Shown here: positions 1-12,508 of the stretch, piece by piece
Position numbering within the stretch: the first letter of the stretch is position 1
Layout: every line of letters begins with the position of its first letter
Source: Leptolyngbya sp. PCC 6406
Lineage (GTDB): Bacteria > Cyanobacteriota > Cyanobacteriia > Phormidesmidales > Phormidesmidaceae
Reading direction: 5' to 3'
NCBI RefSeq assembly: GCF_000332095.2
Contig: NZ_KI913949.1
Location: 1,477,286 to 1,541,285, forward strand
Length of the DNA stretch: 64,000 nt
The notes under the pieces: model-generated
The model's input: only the letters and a program-made list of their open reading frames with translations
Database searches by the model: none
What the model was told of the DNA's origin: nothing
Position numbers and translations under genes: made by a program

Positions 1-42
1 ATCACCCCCCCACCCCATCACCCCCCCACCCCATCACCCCCC
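1..42. repeat. C-rich 'atcacccc' simple repeat before sdhA
   Basis: The first 42 bases are a short tandem run of a C-rich unit that ends against the proposed sdhA start. The same unit is common elsewhere in intergenic DNA here, for example 7905-7967. It leaves no recognisable ribosome binding site for sdhA. Confidence 0.6.
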
Positions 43-1953
43 ATGCCCAACCCCCACATCCCCTCCGGCCCCCTACGCGACAAGTGGAGCACTTTTAAGG
101 AGCACTGTCGCCTAGTCAGCCCTAAGAACAAGCAGCAACACACCATTCTGGTGGTGGGCACTGGGTTGGCGGGGGCTTCGGCGGCGGCAACCTTGGCGGA
201 ACTGGGGTATCGGGTCAAGAGCTTCTGTATTCAAGACTCCCCTCGCCGCGCCCACAGCATCGCTGCCCAGGGGGGTATCAATGGGACGAAGAACTATCCC
301 AACGATGGGGACAGCGTGTGGCGGCTGTTCTACGACACGATTAAGGGGGGTGACTACCGTTCCCGTGAGGCTAATGTCTACCGGCTGGCGGAAATTAGCA
401 GCCACATTATCGATCAGTGTGTGGCCCAGGGGGTGCCCTTTGCGCGGGAATATAGCGGCCTGCTGGCGAACCGTTCCTTTGGCGGAGCCCAGGTGTCTCG
501 CACTTTCTACGCCAAGGGTCAGACCGGACAGCAACTTTTGCTGGGGGCCTATAGTGCTCTGATGCGTCAGGTGCAGGTGGGGCAGGTGGAGGTGTTTGCC
601 CGTCGGGAGATGTTGGATCTGGTGGTGGTGAATGGACAGGCGCGGGGCATTATTACCCGCAATCTGATCACCGGGGAACTAGAGCGCCATGGGGGGGATG
701 GGGTGCTGCTCTGCACCGGGGGCTATGGCAATGTCTATTACCTCTCTACCAATGCGAAAAATTCTAATGTGACGGCGGCTTGGCGCTGTCATCAGCGGGG
801 GGCGTATTTCGCCAACCCCTGCTATACCCAGATTCACCCGACCTGTGTGCCTGTGTCGGGGGATTACCAGTCGAAGCTGACCCTGATGAGTGAGGGACTG
901 CGGAACGATGGTCGGGTATGGGTGCCGAAAACGCCGGGGGATCGGCGACCGCCCCAGGAGATTCCAGAATCGGAACGGGACTATTACCTGGAGCGGCGCT
1001 ACCCGGCCTTTGGCAATTTGGTGCCTCGGGATGTGGCTTCTCGCAATGCCAAGGCCATGACCGATGACGGGCGCGGTGTGGGGGAGACGGGGCTGGCGGT
1101 GTATCTGGATTTTCGGGATGCGATTCGGGAGCAGGGACAAGTTGCGATCGCGGCTAAATATGGCAACCTGTTCGATATGTATCAGCGCATTGCTGGGGAA
1201 GACCCCTACGAGGTGCCCATGCGGATTTATCCCGCCGTCCACTACACCATGGGCGGCCTGTGGGTGGACTATCACCTGATGAGCACGATTCCCGGTCTCT
1301 TTGTTCTGGGGGAGGCCAATTTCTCCGATCACGGGGCCAATCGACTGGGGGCCAGCGCCCTGATGCAGGGGTTAGCGGATGGCTATTTTGTCATTCCCTA
1401 TACCCTGGGGCACTACATCGCTGGGGTGGAGTTGCCAAAGGTCGGAACCGATCACCCCGCCTTTGCCGAGGCCGAGTCAGCGGCCCGCGATCGCATCTCT
1501 CGTCTCCTCGCCATCCAGGGAGAGAAAACGGTGATGGACTTCCACCGGGCACTGGGGCGCATCCTGTGGGATCACGTTGGGATGGCCCGGAATCGGGAAG
1601 GGCTGGAAGGGGCGATCGCCCGAATACAAGATCTGCGGGAGGAATTTTGGCAAAATCTGAAGCTGCCGGGAACCGCCAATACGTTGAACAAGAATCTGGA
1701 ATTTGCCGGACGGGTGGCGGACTTTATGGAGCTAGGGGAACTGATGGCACGGGATGCCCTGCACCGGGAAGAGTCCTGCGGTGGCCACTTTCGGGAAGAG
1801 TCCCAAACACCTGAGGGGGAAGCCAAGCGGGACGATGACGACTTTGCCTACGTTGCCGCCTGGGCGTATCGCGGCGAGGACCGCCTACCAGAACTCCACC
1901 GGGAGGCCCTTGTCTTTGAGAACGTTGAACTCACCCAACGCAGCTATAAATAG
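43..1953 (+). CDS. sdhA: Succinate dehydrogenase/fumarate reductase flavoprotein subunit
   Basis: FAD-containing catalytic subunit that interconverts succinate and fumarate at the membrane and feeds electrons to quinone. Residues 36-56 form the N-terminal dinucleotide fold ([20 protein letters not shown]), and [11 protein letters not shown] at about residue 71 carries the histidine that normally binds FAD covalently. The active-site stretch [10 protein letters not shown] and the FAD contact [14 protein letters not shown] follow. At 636 residues it matches the Bacillus/Bacteroides type (about 640), not the shorter E. coli type. No iron-sulfur subunit gene lies next to it; separate sdhA and sdhB genes are usual in cyanobacteria. 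The start is uncertain because the leader is a C-rich repeat without a Shine-Dalgarno sequence. Confidence 0.9.
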   Translation: MPNPHIPSGPLRDKWSTFKEHCRLVSPKNKQQHTILVVGTGLAGASAAATLAELGYRVKSFCIQDSPRRAHSIAAQGGINGTKNYPNDGDSVWRLFYDTIKGGDYRSREANVYRLAEISSHIIDQCVAQGVPFAREYSGLLANRSFGGAQVSRTFYAKGQTGQQLLLGAYSALMRQVQVGQVEVFARREMLDLVVVNGQARGIITRNLITGELERHGGDGVLLCTGGYGNVYYLSTNAKNSNVTAAWRCHQRGAYFANPCYTQIHPTCVPVSGDYQSKLTLMSEGLRNDGRVWVPKTPGDRRPPQEIPESERDYYLERRYPAFGNLVPRDVASRNAKAMTDDGRGVGETGLAVYLDFRDAIREQGQVAIAAKYGNLFDMYQRIAGEDPYEVPMRIYPAVHYTMGGLWVDYHLMSTIPGLFVLGEANFSDHGANRLGASALMQGLADGYFVIPYTLGHYIAGVELPKVGTDHPAFAEAESAARDRISRLLAIQGEKTVMDFHRALGRILWDHVGMARNREGLEGAIARIQDLREEFWQNLKLPGTANTLNKNLEFAGRVADFMELGELMARDALHREESCGGHFREESQTPEGEAKRDDDDFAYVAAWAYRGEDRLPELHREALVFENVELTQRSYK

Positions 1954-2079
1954 CCTCAGGAAATAACCTCAGGTTGGGCTCGGCGCTGCTCAGAGCCACA
2001 AGGATTTAGCGGAAAAACTCTAAAGGCAGTGATTTCACGGCCTATGGTTAGGATGGGATAGCTCTGTGGAGGTTCTGTT

Positions 2080-3042
2080 GTGTTTTTGAGCGTTGTCATT
2101 CCCACCTACAACCGCCAGCCGATTTTAGCGAAATGCCTGCGTGCCCTAGAGGCTCAGGTGTTTACCGCCGATAGCCCTGTGGAGCGCTACGAACTAGTGC
2201 TGGTGGACGATGGATCTACCGATGGCACAGTGGAATGGTTGGATCGCCATCGAGCCGAGTTTCCCCATGTGCGGCTGGTGCCCCAGGATCACAAGGGCAT
2301 CGCCGAGGCGCGAAATCTGGGGGTAACTAGCGCGGCGGGGGATGTGATTGTCTTTATCGATAGTGATGTCATTGTCCAGCCCACCTGTCTAGACAACCAT
2401 GCCCAGTTGCTCCACACCCGCGCCCAGGCAGGTCAGGAGAAATGCTTTACCTATGGTCAGTTGATCAGCACCTGTGATTTTGACAATCCCACGGCGGCTC
2501 AGGTGAAGGTGACGGACTTTTCAGCGGCCTTTTTTGAGACCAATAATGTTGCGATCGCAAAACACTGGTTAATCGAGGCAGGACTCTTTGACACCCAGTT
2601 CACCCAGTACGGTTGGGAGGATCTGGAACTGGGAGTACGGCTGAAAAATATGGGGCTGACGGTGGCAAAATGCCCCGCCGCCATTGGCTACCATTGGCAC
2701 GCCCCCTTTTCGGTCGCCGAGATCCCCAGCCTAATCGAAAAGGAAATTCAGCGGGGCCGCATGGGCGTGGTGTTTTATCAAAAACATCCCACCTGGAACG
2801 TGCGGATGATGATTCAAATGACCTGGCTGCATCGGGCTCTGTGGGGGCTGCTCTCCCTGGGGGGACGGTTGAATGAAAAGACGATGACCCCCCTCCTCCA
2901 ATGGATTGTGAATCAGGGGAAACCCCAACTGGCCCAGGAAATTGCCCGCATCTTTCTGAACTGGTACAACGTGCAGGGGGTGTACGCCGCCTACGCTGAA
3001 GGCCAAGTTGCCCAGGAGACAAGTAGAGAAGGGCAGGAGTAA
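2080..3042 (+). CDS. Family 2 glycosyltransferase
   Basis: Transfers a sugar from a nucleotide-sugar donor; the acceptor is unknown. The GT-A fold starts at residue 3 with VVIPTYNRQPIL, then DDGSTDGT and the metal-binding FIDSDV motif. The later GWEDLELGVRL segment (about residue 180) resembles the galactosyltransferase C-terminal module found in some GT2 enzymes. No membrane segment is evident, so it is probably cytoplasmic or peripheral. The GTG start is chosen because GGAGG at 2068-2072 sits about 7 bases upstream. It stands alone between sdhA and an unrelated membrane protein, so context gives no substrate hint. Confidence 0.8.
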   Translation: MFLSVVIPTYNRQPILAKCLRALEAQVFTADSPVERYELVLVDDGSTDGTVEWLDRHRAEFPHVRLVPQDHKGIAEARNLGVTSAAGDVIVFIDSDVIVQPTCLDNHAQLLHTRAQAGQEKCFTYGQLISTCDFDNPTAAQVKVTDFSAAFFETNNVAIAKHWLIEAGLFDTQFTQYGWEDLELGVRLKNMGLTVAKCPAAIGYHWHAPFSVAEIPSLIEKEIQRGRMGVVFYQKHPTWNVRMMIQMTWLHRALWGLLSLGGRLNEKTMTPLLQWIVNQGKPQLAQEIARIFLNWYNVQGVYAAYAEGQVAQETSREGQE

Positions 3043-3177
3043 GTAGGGCTTTCTTTGCCCGTGCGTAGCAGGCAGAAGACTGTATACACACATCTGGATT
3101 TGCCGGAATGGCCCCAATGGGCTCATCGCCGGGAGAATCTTGAGGGAAAATAGCAGGGAGCCCAGATGGAGTAACCC

Positions 3178-4056
3178 ATGACCGAGGAGCCCAAGTTCTC
3201 AGAGCCTAAGTTCTCAGACGATTCTCCTGCCCCACCCTCGGAGCGTCTGGATGATGCGGAAGAGATGCCAACCCCTGCCATTTCAGCGGCGGAGGCAGAA
3301 GACTGGGATTTGGACGATTCCACCTGGGAGACACCGCCATCAATGCCCCCACCGGAGCCGAAAGCGCCAGGGATGGCAATGGAATTTATGGGGCAATGGC
3401 GGCAGCTTTGGTCCCAGGGGCAAAGACTCTGGCAACACCTACTGGCGGGGGTGCGATCGCGGATTCCCGCCGCCGCCGCCCTCTCTGATGGGGTACTGGG
3501 GGGCGTGATCGTGGGTAGCTTGGTGCTGCTGCTGACCCTCATCAATGGCTTAGGGGGCAGTCCTGCCCCGGCAACGGAGTCTGGGTCGAGGCCCGAGATC
3601 ACCACCCGCCCCCCCTCAGATCTGAGGTTGCAGGAGCAGGAAATCGGGCTGGATCAAGGGCAGCTACAGGTGGAAGCAGAGGGCAGCGATGGTCAGAGAC
3701 CGGCCCAAATGGGCCATCGTATTGGAGAGATTCAGGCCCAACTGAAGGCAGTTTCCGCCCTCTATGGCGAGGGCTTGGTGCAGTCGGTACAGGCAAACTT
3801 GCCGCGATCGCGGTTGACCGTGAACCTCAGCGATGGCTGGTATCGACTGACGGCCACCGGACAGGACAATTTAGCAGCGGACCTACTGAAACGGGCCGGA
3901 GATCTACAATTTGGGGCACTGGAGATGCGGTCTCCAGCAGCAGATCTCCTCGCCCGCAGCCCCGTCGTGGGGAATCAGATGGTGATTTTGCAGCGCCAAC
4001 CCCTGCCGGAGGTCCCCATCCCCGAGCGCCCCCGCTACCGCATCATCGTGGATTAA
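3178..4056 (+). CDS. Conserved-type single-pass membrane protein of unknown function
   Basis: I do not recognise a named family. The first 85 residues are acidic and proline-rich, with a short duplication (PKFSEPKFS). One hydrophobic segment at about residues 107-124 (GVIVGSLVLLLTLINGL) is followed by a soluble C-terminal half with a predicted helix (GHRIGEIQAQLKAVSALYG) and an alternating segment near NLSDGWYRLTATGQDNLAADLL. The topology suggests a cytoplasmic disordered tail and an exported or lumenal domain. GGAG at about 3170 gives a plausible ribosome binding site. It converges on carB, whose stop lies only 8 bases away. Confidence 0.65.
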   Translation: MTEEPKFSEPKFSDDSPAPPSERLDDAEEMPTPAISAAEAEDWDLDDSTWETPPSMPPPEPKAPGMAMEFMGQWRQLWSQGQRLWQHLLAGVRSRIPAAAALSDGVLGGVIVGSLVLLLTLINGLGGSPAPATESGSRPEITTRPPSDLRLQEQEIGLDQGQLQVEAEGSDGQRPAQMGHRIGEIQAQLKAVSALYGEGLVQSVQANLPRSRLTVNLSDGWYRLTATGQDNLAADLLKRAGDLQFGALEMRSPAADLLARSPVVGNQMVILQRQPLPEVPIPERPRYRIIVD

Positions 4057-4064
4057 GCCAGGGA

Positions 4065-7334
<3,270 letters not shown>

Positions 7335-7973
7335 AGGTTCCCTAGGGGCACAGTGTTACAAATCCTGCCCATTTTAATGGCTATCAGACCCCAAGATCTG
7401 ACTTCTTCCATTGGAGAACGGTTTGAGAACATCGCCCCCATCCCCCATATTGATCGCCCGCCCACCGGGCAACCACAAGGGATTGCCCCTACGGTTCGGC
7501 AACATCCACACCCAATCACCCTGTCACCGTCTGCATTGGGCGCGGAAACCGCGCCCCTACGGGATATTCAATTCAAAATTCCTGCCACCTGTCACCGTCT
7601 GCATTGGGCGCGGAAACCGCGCCCCTACGGGATATTCAATTCAAAATTCAAAATTCAAAATTCAAAACTCAAAACTCAAAATTCCTGCCACCTGTCCCCT
7701 GTCACTCCCTGCATTGGGCGCGGCATCTCTACGGTGCATTGCTTCGCGTGGGCGAAGCCGCGCCTTAGCGCTATGCACCCTACAGGAAATTCAATTCAAA
7801 ACTCAAAACTTAAAATTCCTGTCACCCCATCACCCCTAAGCCCTCCGGGCGGGATCAATTCAAAACTCAAAACTCAAAACTTTCTGCCACCTATAACGCC
7901 AACACCCCATCACCCCAACACCCCATCACCCCATCACCCCATCACCCCATCACCCCATCACCCCCCCTCTGCC
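7335..7973. repeat. Repeat-filled spacer between carB and uppS
   Basis: No gene is supported in this 639-base gap. It contains two near-identical 68-base direct copies starting at 7523 and 7591, each with the palindrome GGGCGCGG-AAA-CCGCGCCC followed by A-rich 'attcaaaa' units, a third partial copy at about 7710, a copy of the 'ggtgcattgcttcgcg...ctatgcaccctac' element at 7731-7783, and a tandem 10-base 'atcaccccat' run at about 7905-7967. Open reading frames spanning it are translations of the repeats. Confidence 0.8.
7731..7783. repeat. Dispersed repeat family B, copy 1
   Basis: This 53-base copy starts GGTGCATTGCTTCGCG and ends CGCTATGCACCCTAC, so its two ends (GGTGCAT/ATGCACC) are complementary and can form a long hairpin. 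Longer copies lie at 15842-15913 (inverted) and 35479-35546; the extra bases are an internal palindromic segment (TTTCGCAAGCGATATAAAA) missing here. Confidence 0.75.
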
Positions 7974-8729
7974 CTACGAAGACACCTTGCCAAAGCGGCG
8001 ATCGCGACCCTGATAGGTTTGCAGGGCACGGTGGAACTCTCCCTCGTCAAAATCAGGCCACAGGGTATCGGTCACATAGATTTCGGCGTAGGCTAGCTGC
8101 CACAGCAGAAAGTTGCTAATCCGCATTTCGCCACTGGTGCGGATCAGCAGGTCAGGATCCTGGAGATCCGCTGTGTATAGGTGACGGCCAAAAAGATTTT
8201 CGTCAATGTCCTCCGGCTGAAGCACCCCTGCCTGCACCTGGGTTGCGATCGCACGACAGGCTTGCAAAATTTCCTGCCGCCCGCCATAGTTCGTCGCTAC
8301 AGTAAAGCGAATCCCGCGATTTTGGCGAGTTTGCTCCACCGCCCGGTCGATTTCCGTCTGGAGAGAGGCCGGCAGACCCGCTAGATTTCCCACAAACTGA
8401 ATCCGCACATTCTCCGCCATCATGTCCGTCAGTTCTTGGCGCAGCACCCGCTCAAATAGGGTCATCAGAAACCCCACCTCCTCCAAGGGGCGGCCCCAGT
8501 TTTCCGTAGAAAAGGCGTAGGCCGTCAGGGCTCCAATGCCCCAATCGCTGCACCGACGCAGGAGTTGTTTCAGAGTATCCACCCCTCGACGGTGCCCCAT
8601 CACTCGGGGCAACCCCCGCTGCTTGGCCCAGCGCCCATTGCCATCCATGATCACCGCGACGTGATAGGGCAAGCGCTCTGGATGCAAATCCACGGGCAAC
8701 GGCGATTTAACAGCAGGCTCAGCAGTCAT
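7974..8729 (-). CDS. uppS: Undecaprenyl diphosphate synthase (cis-prenyltransferase)
   Basis: Condenses isopentenyl diphosphate onto farnesyl diphosphate to make the C55 lipid carrier for peptidoglycan and polysaccharide synthesis. [20 protein letters not shown] contains the catalytic aspartate (about D29) and the phosphate-binding glycine/arginine residues. [14 protein letters not shown] and the C-terminal [20 protein letters not shown] motif are diagnostic. 251 residues is the usual size. Its start overlaps the end of cdaA by four bases (ATGA), so the two are probably translationally coupled in a lysA-cdaA-uppS operon. Confidence 0.96.
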   Translation of the reverse strand: MTAEPAVKSPLPVDLHPERLPYHVAVIMDGNGRWAKQRGLPRVMGHRRGVDTLKQLLRRCSDWGIGALTAYAFSTENWGRPLEEVGFLMTLFERVLRQELTDMMAENVRIQFVGNLAGLPASLQTEIDRAVEQTRQNRGIRFTVATNYGGRQEILQACRAIATQVQAGVLQPEDIDENLFGRHLYTADLQDPDLLIRTSGEMRISNFLLWQLAYAEIYVTDTLWPDFDEGEFHRALQTYQGRDRRFGKVSS

Positions 8730-9652
8730 CTTTTTTCACGGGAGGCTGAGGACGGGAAACGTAATAGTCGCTGAAAAAAGGCCAGGGCTTGACCCGGAAG
8801 CCGTTTACCGAGGCTCCACAACTGTGGGGTAACCGCATCTCGATCTACCCTCTTAGAGAGCCTAGCGTGCAACAACTCCCTCAGTTTACTGCTGGTCAGG
8901 GGGCGATTTAGTGTTCCCCTTTCTGCCAGAGAAATGGAGCCTGTCTCCTCCGACACAACTAGACAGATGCAGTGATCAACCCGCTCCGTGATCCCCATGG
9001 CGGCCCGATGACGGGTTCCCAGTTGGCGGGAGGCGACCCGCTCCGAAATGGGCAAAATCACCCCCGCTGCCAGTAACCGCGATCCCCGAATCAATACTGC
9101 GCCATCGTGGAGTAGCGTCGTGGTTTGAAAAATCGTTTGCAGCAGTTCTTTAGACATATCGGCATTGAGGCGAACCCCCGGCACCGAAAAATCCCGCTCG
9201 TCAATGGGACGATCTGTTTCCAGGATGATCAAGGCCCCGATCCGATTTTGGGACAGCTCCTTGATGGCGTCCACCAGTTCGTCTATGACGTTATCGGTCT
9301 GGGGGGGAGTCTCCTGCGGGTTGATGGCTAATAACTGTGCGAACTGCCCCCGGCCCATCTGCTCCAGCAGTCGTCGCAACTCCCCTTGCAAAATAAAGGC
9401 CATGGCGACGGCAGCCCCGATCACCAATTTGTCGAGGACAAAGGCCAGCAATCCCAGACCGATCCGCTCGCTGAGGGTGGCCGCTAATATCAGCACAATA
9501 AAGCCGCGCACCATCCACAGGTTACGGCGCTCCCCGATCAACACCAGCATGGCGTAGATCAGTAGCAGCACCAGGGTAATATCCAGGACAGGCAGCAGCC
9601 AGAGTCTCATTAGGTTGAGGATGATCTGGCCGTACTCCCAGAAATAACCCAT
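8726..9652 (-). CDS. cdaA: Diadenylate cyclase, membrane type (c-di-AMP synthase)
   Basis: Makes the second messenger c-di-AMP from two ATP. Three hydrophobic helices fill roughly residues 1-80 ([20 protein letters not shown] onward), followed by the DAC domain with its catalytic motifs [10 protein letters not shown] and [14 protein letters not shown] place the start at 9652, where the membrane domain begins, rather than at an upstream in-frame codon that would add 47 polar residues unlike the family. No strong ribosome binding site decides between this and the next Met ([11 protein letters not shown]). It lies downstream of lysA and overlaps uppS, an arrangement familiar in cyanobacteria. 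Confidence 0.92.
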   Translation of the reverse strand: MGYFWEYGQIILNLMRLWLLPVLDITLVLLLIYAMLVLIGERRNLWMVRGFIVLILAATLSERIGLGLLAFVLDKLVIGAAVAMAFILQGELRRLLEQMGRGQFAQLLAINPQETPPQTDNVIDELVDAIKELSQNRIGALIILETDRPIDERDFSVPGVRLNADMSKELLQTIFQTTTLLHDGAVLIRGSRLLAAGVILPISERVASRQLGTRHRAAMGITERVDHCICLVVSEETGSISLAERGTLNRPLTSSKLRELLHARLSKRVDRDAVTPQLWSLGKRLPGQALAFFQRLLRFPSSASREKR

Positions 9653-9835
9653 GAGTAGTACTGTTGCGTGAACCCAACCCGTATGTGTGCAACGCCCCCG
9701 CCGCGAGGTCTCCCCGATTCCCGGCTCCGTCGCTGGGATCCCCTCTACCTCGATCCTAGGGGACTTCGAGAGATGCGGGCTTCCAGAGATCAAGGCAGAC
9801 CAATCTTAGCCCAGCGTTGTAGACCGACCGGTGAT

Positions 9836-11245
9836 TTACTGGGGCCTGGTTTCTGTCAGAGACTGGAGGTGGGCGGGAATACAGTCCTGACGAAGAAGAT
9901 CCTGGAGGGTTTCCCGCTGAATAATCAGATGGGCTTCTCCCTGCCCCACTAAAACAGCAGCGGGACGGGGAACCCGATTGTAGTTAGAGGCCATGCTGTA
10001 ATTGTACGCACCTGTCCCCGGTACGACGACAATATCTCCCGCCATTAGGGGGGGGAGTTGGGCTGCGGCGATGACCACGTCCCCAGATTCGCAGTGTTTA
10101 CCCGCTAGGGTGACGGTTTCCGTGAGGGGCGCGCCCATGCGGTTGGCCACCAGGCTGCGATAGACCGATTGGTAGGTGATAGGGCGGGGATTATCGGACA
10201 TGCCCCCATCCACCGCCACATAGGTGCGGATACCGGGGACGGTTTTTTGACTGCCGACGGTGTAGGCGGTGACACAGGCGGAGCCCACCAAGGAGCGTCC
10301 CGGCTCACACAGCAGGCGCGGCAGGGGAACGTCTTGGGCCTCGCAGGCTGCCGCGATCGCAGTGCCTACAGTTTGAACCCAGGCGTCAATAGTGGGGGGA
10401 TCATCAGCTTCGGTATAGCAAATTCCCAAGCCCCCGCCCACATCCAATTCCGTGACAGGTAAACCATACTGAGTGGCCTTTTGGAACCACTGCACCAACA
10501 CCCCGGCCAAATCCTCATGGGGCTGGAGTTCAAAAATCTGCGACCCAATGTGGGCATGGAGACCGATGCAACGCAGGGCGGGCTGCTGACTGACGTAGGC
10601 AAATACCGCTTCGATCTGATCGGGATCAAAGCCAAATTTACTGTCTAAATGGCCAGTGCGAATGTATTCGTGGGTATGGCATTCAATGCCGGGGGTGAGC
10701 CGCAACAGAATGGAAACCGGAGTCTCAGCCCCCACCAGCAGATCCACCAAGGTGTGTAGCTCATGCCAGTTGTCCACCACGATGCGACAGTGGGTCGCGA
10801 TCGCAAGTTCCAACTCTTCCCGAGATTTGTTATTGCCGTGGAAGTAGATGCGCTCAGGGAGAAACCCTGCCCCTAGAGCCGTCTGAAGTTCCCCCCCAGA
10901 CACCACATCAATACCCAAATTTTCGCTGCCTACAATAGCGCAGACCGCCAGACAACTCCACGCCTTAGAGGCATAGAGCACCAGGGATTCACCGGGATAG
11001 TGGCGCACCATCGCCTCGCGATACTGGCGGCAGGCAGTCCGCAGTGTGGTCTCATCCAGAATATAGAGAGGAGAGCCAAAGCGGGCCACCAAAGCAGGCA
11101 CATCACAGTCGCCAATGACCAGATGATCTGCCCCGGATACCGTAGCTGTCAGGGGCAAAAGGGACTGGTTGGGCGAAGGATTCGCGGTGGCCGTCAAGGG
11201 CAAATAGCGGTGGCTGGTAGGGGCAGACTCTAGGGTGGAGACCAT
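9836..11245 (-). CDS. lysA: Diaminopimelate decarboxylase
   Basis: PLP enzyme that decarboxylates meso-diaminopimelate to lysine, the last step of lysine synthesis. It has the fold III motifs: YASKAWS with the PLP lysine (about residue 92), the HIGSQI segment, the glycine-rich DVGGGLGI phosphate loop, CEPGRSLVG, the catalytic CESGD, and TGAYNYSMASNYN near the C-terminus. Length 469 is normal with a roughly 40-residue N-terminal extension. It is probably the first gene of the lysA-cdaA-uppS run. Confidence 0.96.
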   Translation of the reverse strand: MVSTLESAPTSHRYLPLTATANPSPNQSLLPLTATVSGADHLVIGDCDVPALVARFGSPLYILDETTLRTACRQYREAMVRHYPGESLVLYASKAWSCLAVCAIVGSENLGIDVVSGGELQTALGAGFLPERIYFHGNNKSREELELAIATHCRIVVDNWHELHTLVDLLVGAETPVSILLRLTPGIECHTHEYIRTGHLDSKFGFDPDQIEAVFAYVSQQPALRCIGLHAHIGSQIFELQPHEDLAGVLVQWFQKATQYGLPVTELDVGGGLGICYTEADDPPTIDAWVQTVGTAIAAACEAQDVPLPRLLCEPGRSLVGSACVTAYTVGSQKTVPGIRTYVAVDGGMSDNPRPITYQSVYRSLVANRMGAPLTETVTLAGKHCESGDVVIAAAQLPPLMAGDIVVVPGTGAYNYSMASNYNRVPRPAAVLVGQGEAHLIIQRETLQDLLRQDCIPAHLQSLTETRPQ

Positions 11246-11394
11246 GGGTCAAAGATAATAATGTCGATATTTCGATATTGAAGTGGCCGATATTGCAGTG
11301 AAGGAGGCCAACGGGAATATTTTCGCCAAGCTTCAACGCCCCTCATTCAGAGCGCGACGGATCGCTGGCGAGTCAACCCCCTGAACCGTTCTTT

Positions 11395-11475
11395 AGCAAT
11401 CATACGTTTCAAACGGGCCTTCAGACCGTATGGGCGGTTCAACACCCGCCCTACCCAGCAGCGGAAAATCCAGAA
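11395..11475. repeat. Diverged copy of repeat family C
   Basis: The spacer between lysA and rimI carries a partial copy of the element that elsewhere reads 'ggaggctcaaaacccgccctacccag' (34731-34816, 42746-42833, 48062-48153). Here the matching core is 'gggcggttcaacacccgccctacccag'. Its GGGCGG/CCGCCC arms form a hairpin. Confidence 0.55.
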
Positions 11476-11532
11476 TGGAGAGATTTTCGGCAACCCATGT
11501 AGAATTATCGCTGGCGGTCTCTTCGTCCTGAT

Positions 11533-12351
11533 GTGAACTCCTTGCGTTGCTGCCCTCTGACGGAATCCCATTTGCCAGCGGTCTTGGCCCTCGATCAGGT
11601 CTGTTTTGGCGGACTCTGGTCAGAGGCAAGCTATCGACGAGAGATGGATAGCCCCAACAGCGATATGCGCGTGCTCCTAATCCCAGGGGGTGCAGCTTCC
11701 CCCTGGGAGCAAATCAATGAAGGGCCTGCTATAGGTGGGGATCTTCCTATGAGCGGAAATCCCAGAGCTGAGGAAGGGGGGGCTAGCTATCCCAATATGG
11801 AGCCAAGCTCTGGGGATCGGGGTTCTGGTGGGGATCAGCCTGGAAGCCAGATACCGGCAGATCAAGCTAGGAATCCTTCGTCTGGGGACCGGGGGCCAGC
11901 GGCGGTGCTTCCCTATTCTTCCCAGTCCCCAGAAACGGTAATTGGCCTGGGTTGCTACTGGGCCATTCTAGACGAGGCCCACATTACGCTTCTAGCGGTA
12001 ACCCCCCCCTATCGAGGTCAGGGGTTGGGACGATGGTTGTTGCTCCATCTGCTACAGGGAGCCCGCGATCGCGGTATGGAACGGGCCACCTTAGAAGTGC
12101 GAGCCAGCAATGCTCCAGCCCTAGCCCTCTATAGATGCCTAGGCTTTAAGACCGCAGGCCGCCGCCGGGGCTACTACGACGATGGCGAAGATGCCCTTAT
12201 CCTCTGGTGCAACGGCCTTCAAACCCCACATTGGGCCGACGCCTGGGACCAGTGGCAAGACCAGAGCGATCGCCAGCTTCGCGCCCAAGGATGGCGGCTA
12301 CCCGTTCGTGCTGCTCCAGCCCTAGTCTCCGGGATCGCCGCTGCTGAATAA
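11533..12351 (+). CDS. rimI: RimI-like N-acetyltransferase with a long internal insertion
   Basis: GNAT acetyltransferase of the ribosomal-protein-alanine type, acetylating a protein N-terminus with acetyl-CoA. The N-terminal CPLTESHLPAVLALDQVCFG and the acetyl-CoA loop VTPPYRGQGLGRWLLLHLL, followed by LEVRASNAPALALYRCLGFK and YYDDGEDALIL, are typical of RimI. Residues of about 50-135 are an insertion rich in Gly, Ser, Pro and Asp, with the hexapeptide SSGDRG twice, lying between the second and third strands. The usual RimI is about 150 residues; this is 272, also with a C-terminal tail. Start is GTG at 11533 without a clear ribosome binding site. Confidence 0.8.
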   Translation: MNSLRCCPLTESHLPAVLALDQVCFGGLWSEASYRREMDSPNSDMRVLLIPGGAASPWEQINEGPAIGGDLPMSGNPRAEEGGASYPNMEPSSGDRGSGGDQPGSQIPADQARNPSSGDRGPAAVLPYSSQSPETVIGLGCYWAILDEAHITLLAVTPPYRGQGLGRWLLLHLLQGARDRGMERATLEVRASNAPALALYRCLGFKTAGRRRGYYDDGEDALILWCNGLQTPHWADAWDQWQDQSDRQLRAQGWRLPVRAAPALVSGIAAAE

Positions 12352-12508
12352 TGCTCTCTTGGCCTCCCGTACCCCGGTAGTGCGGTTACCCCTCTAGAAA
12401 TCGCCAAATCCCTTGATTCTACAGGCTGTTTGCTAGGCCACAGTTCCCCAATACCCCTGTGCTAGAATCAGCGTACCCAGCGCGCAGCAGGTATTTGGAT
12501 TTCCGCCA

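Noticed and set aside
7905-7967. CRISPR-like array from short tandem 'atcaccccat' units
   Set aside because: Units are contiguous and about 10 bases long with no spacers; a simple repeat. No cas genes in the window.
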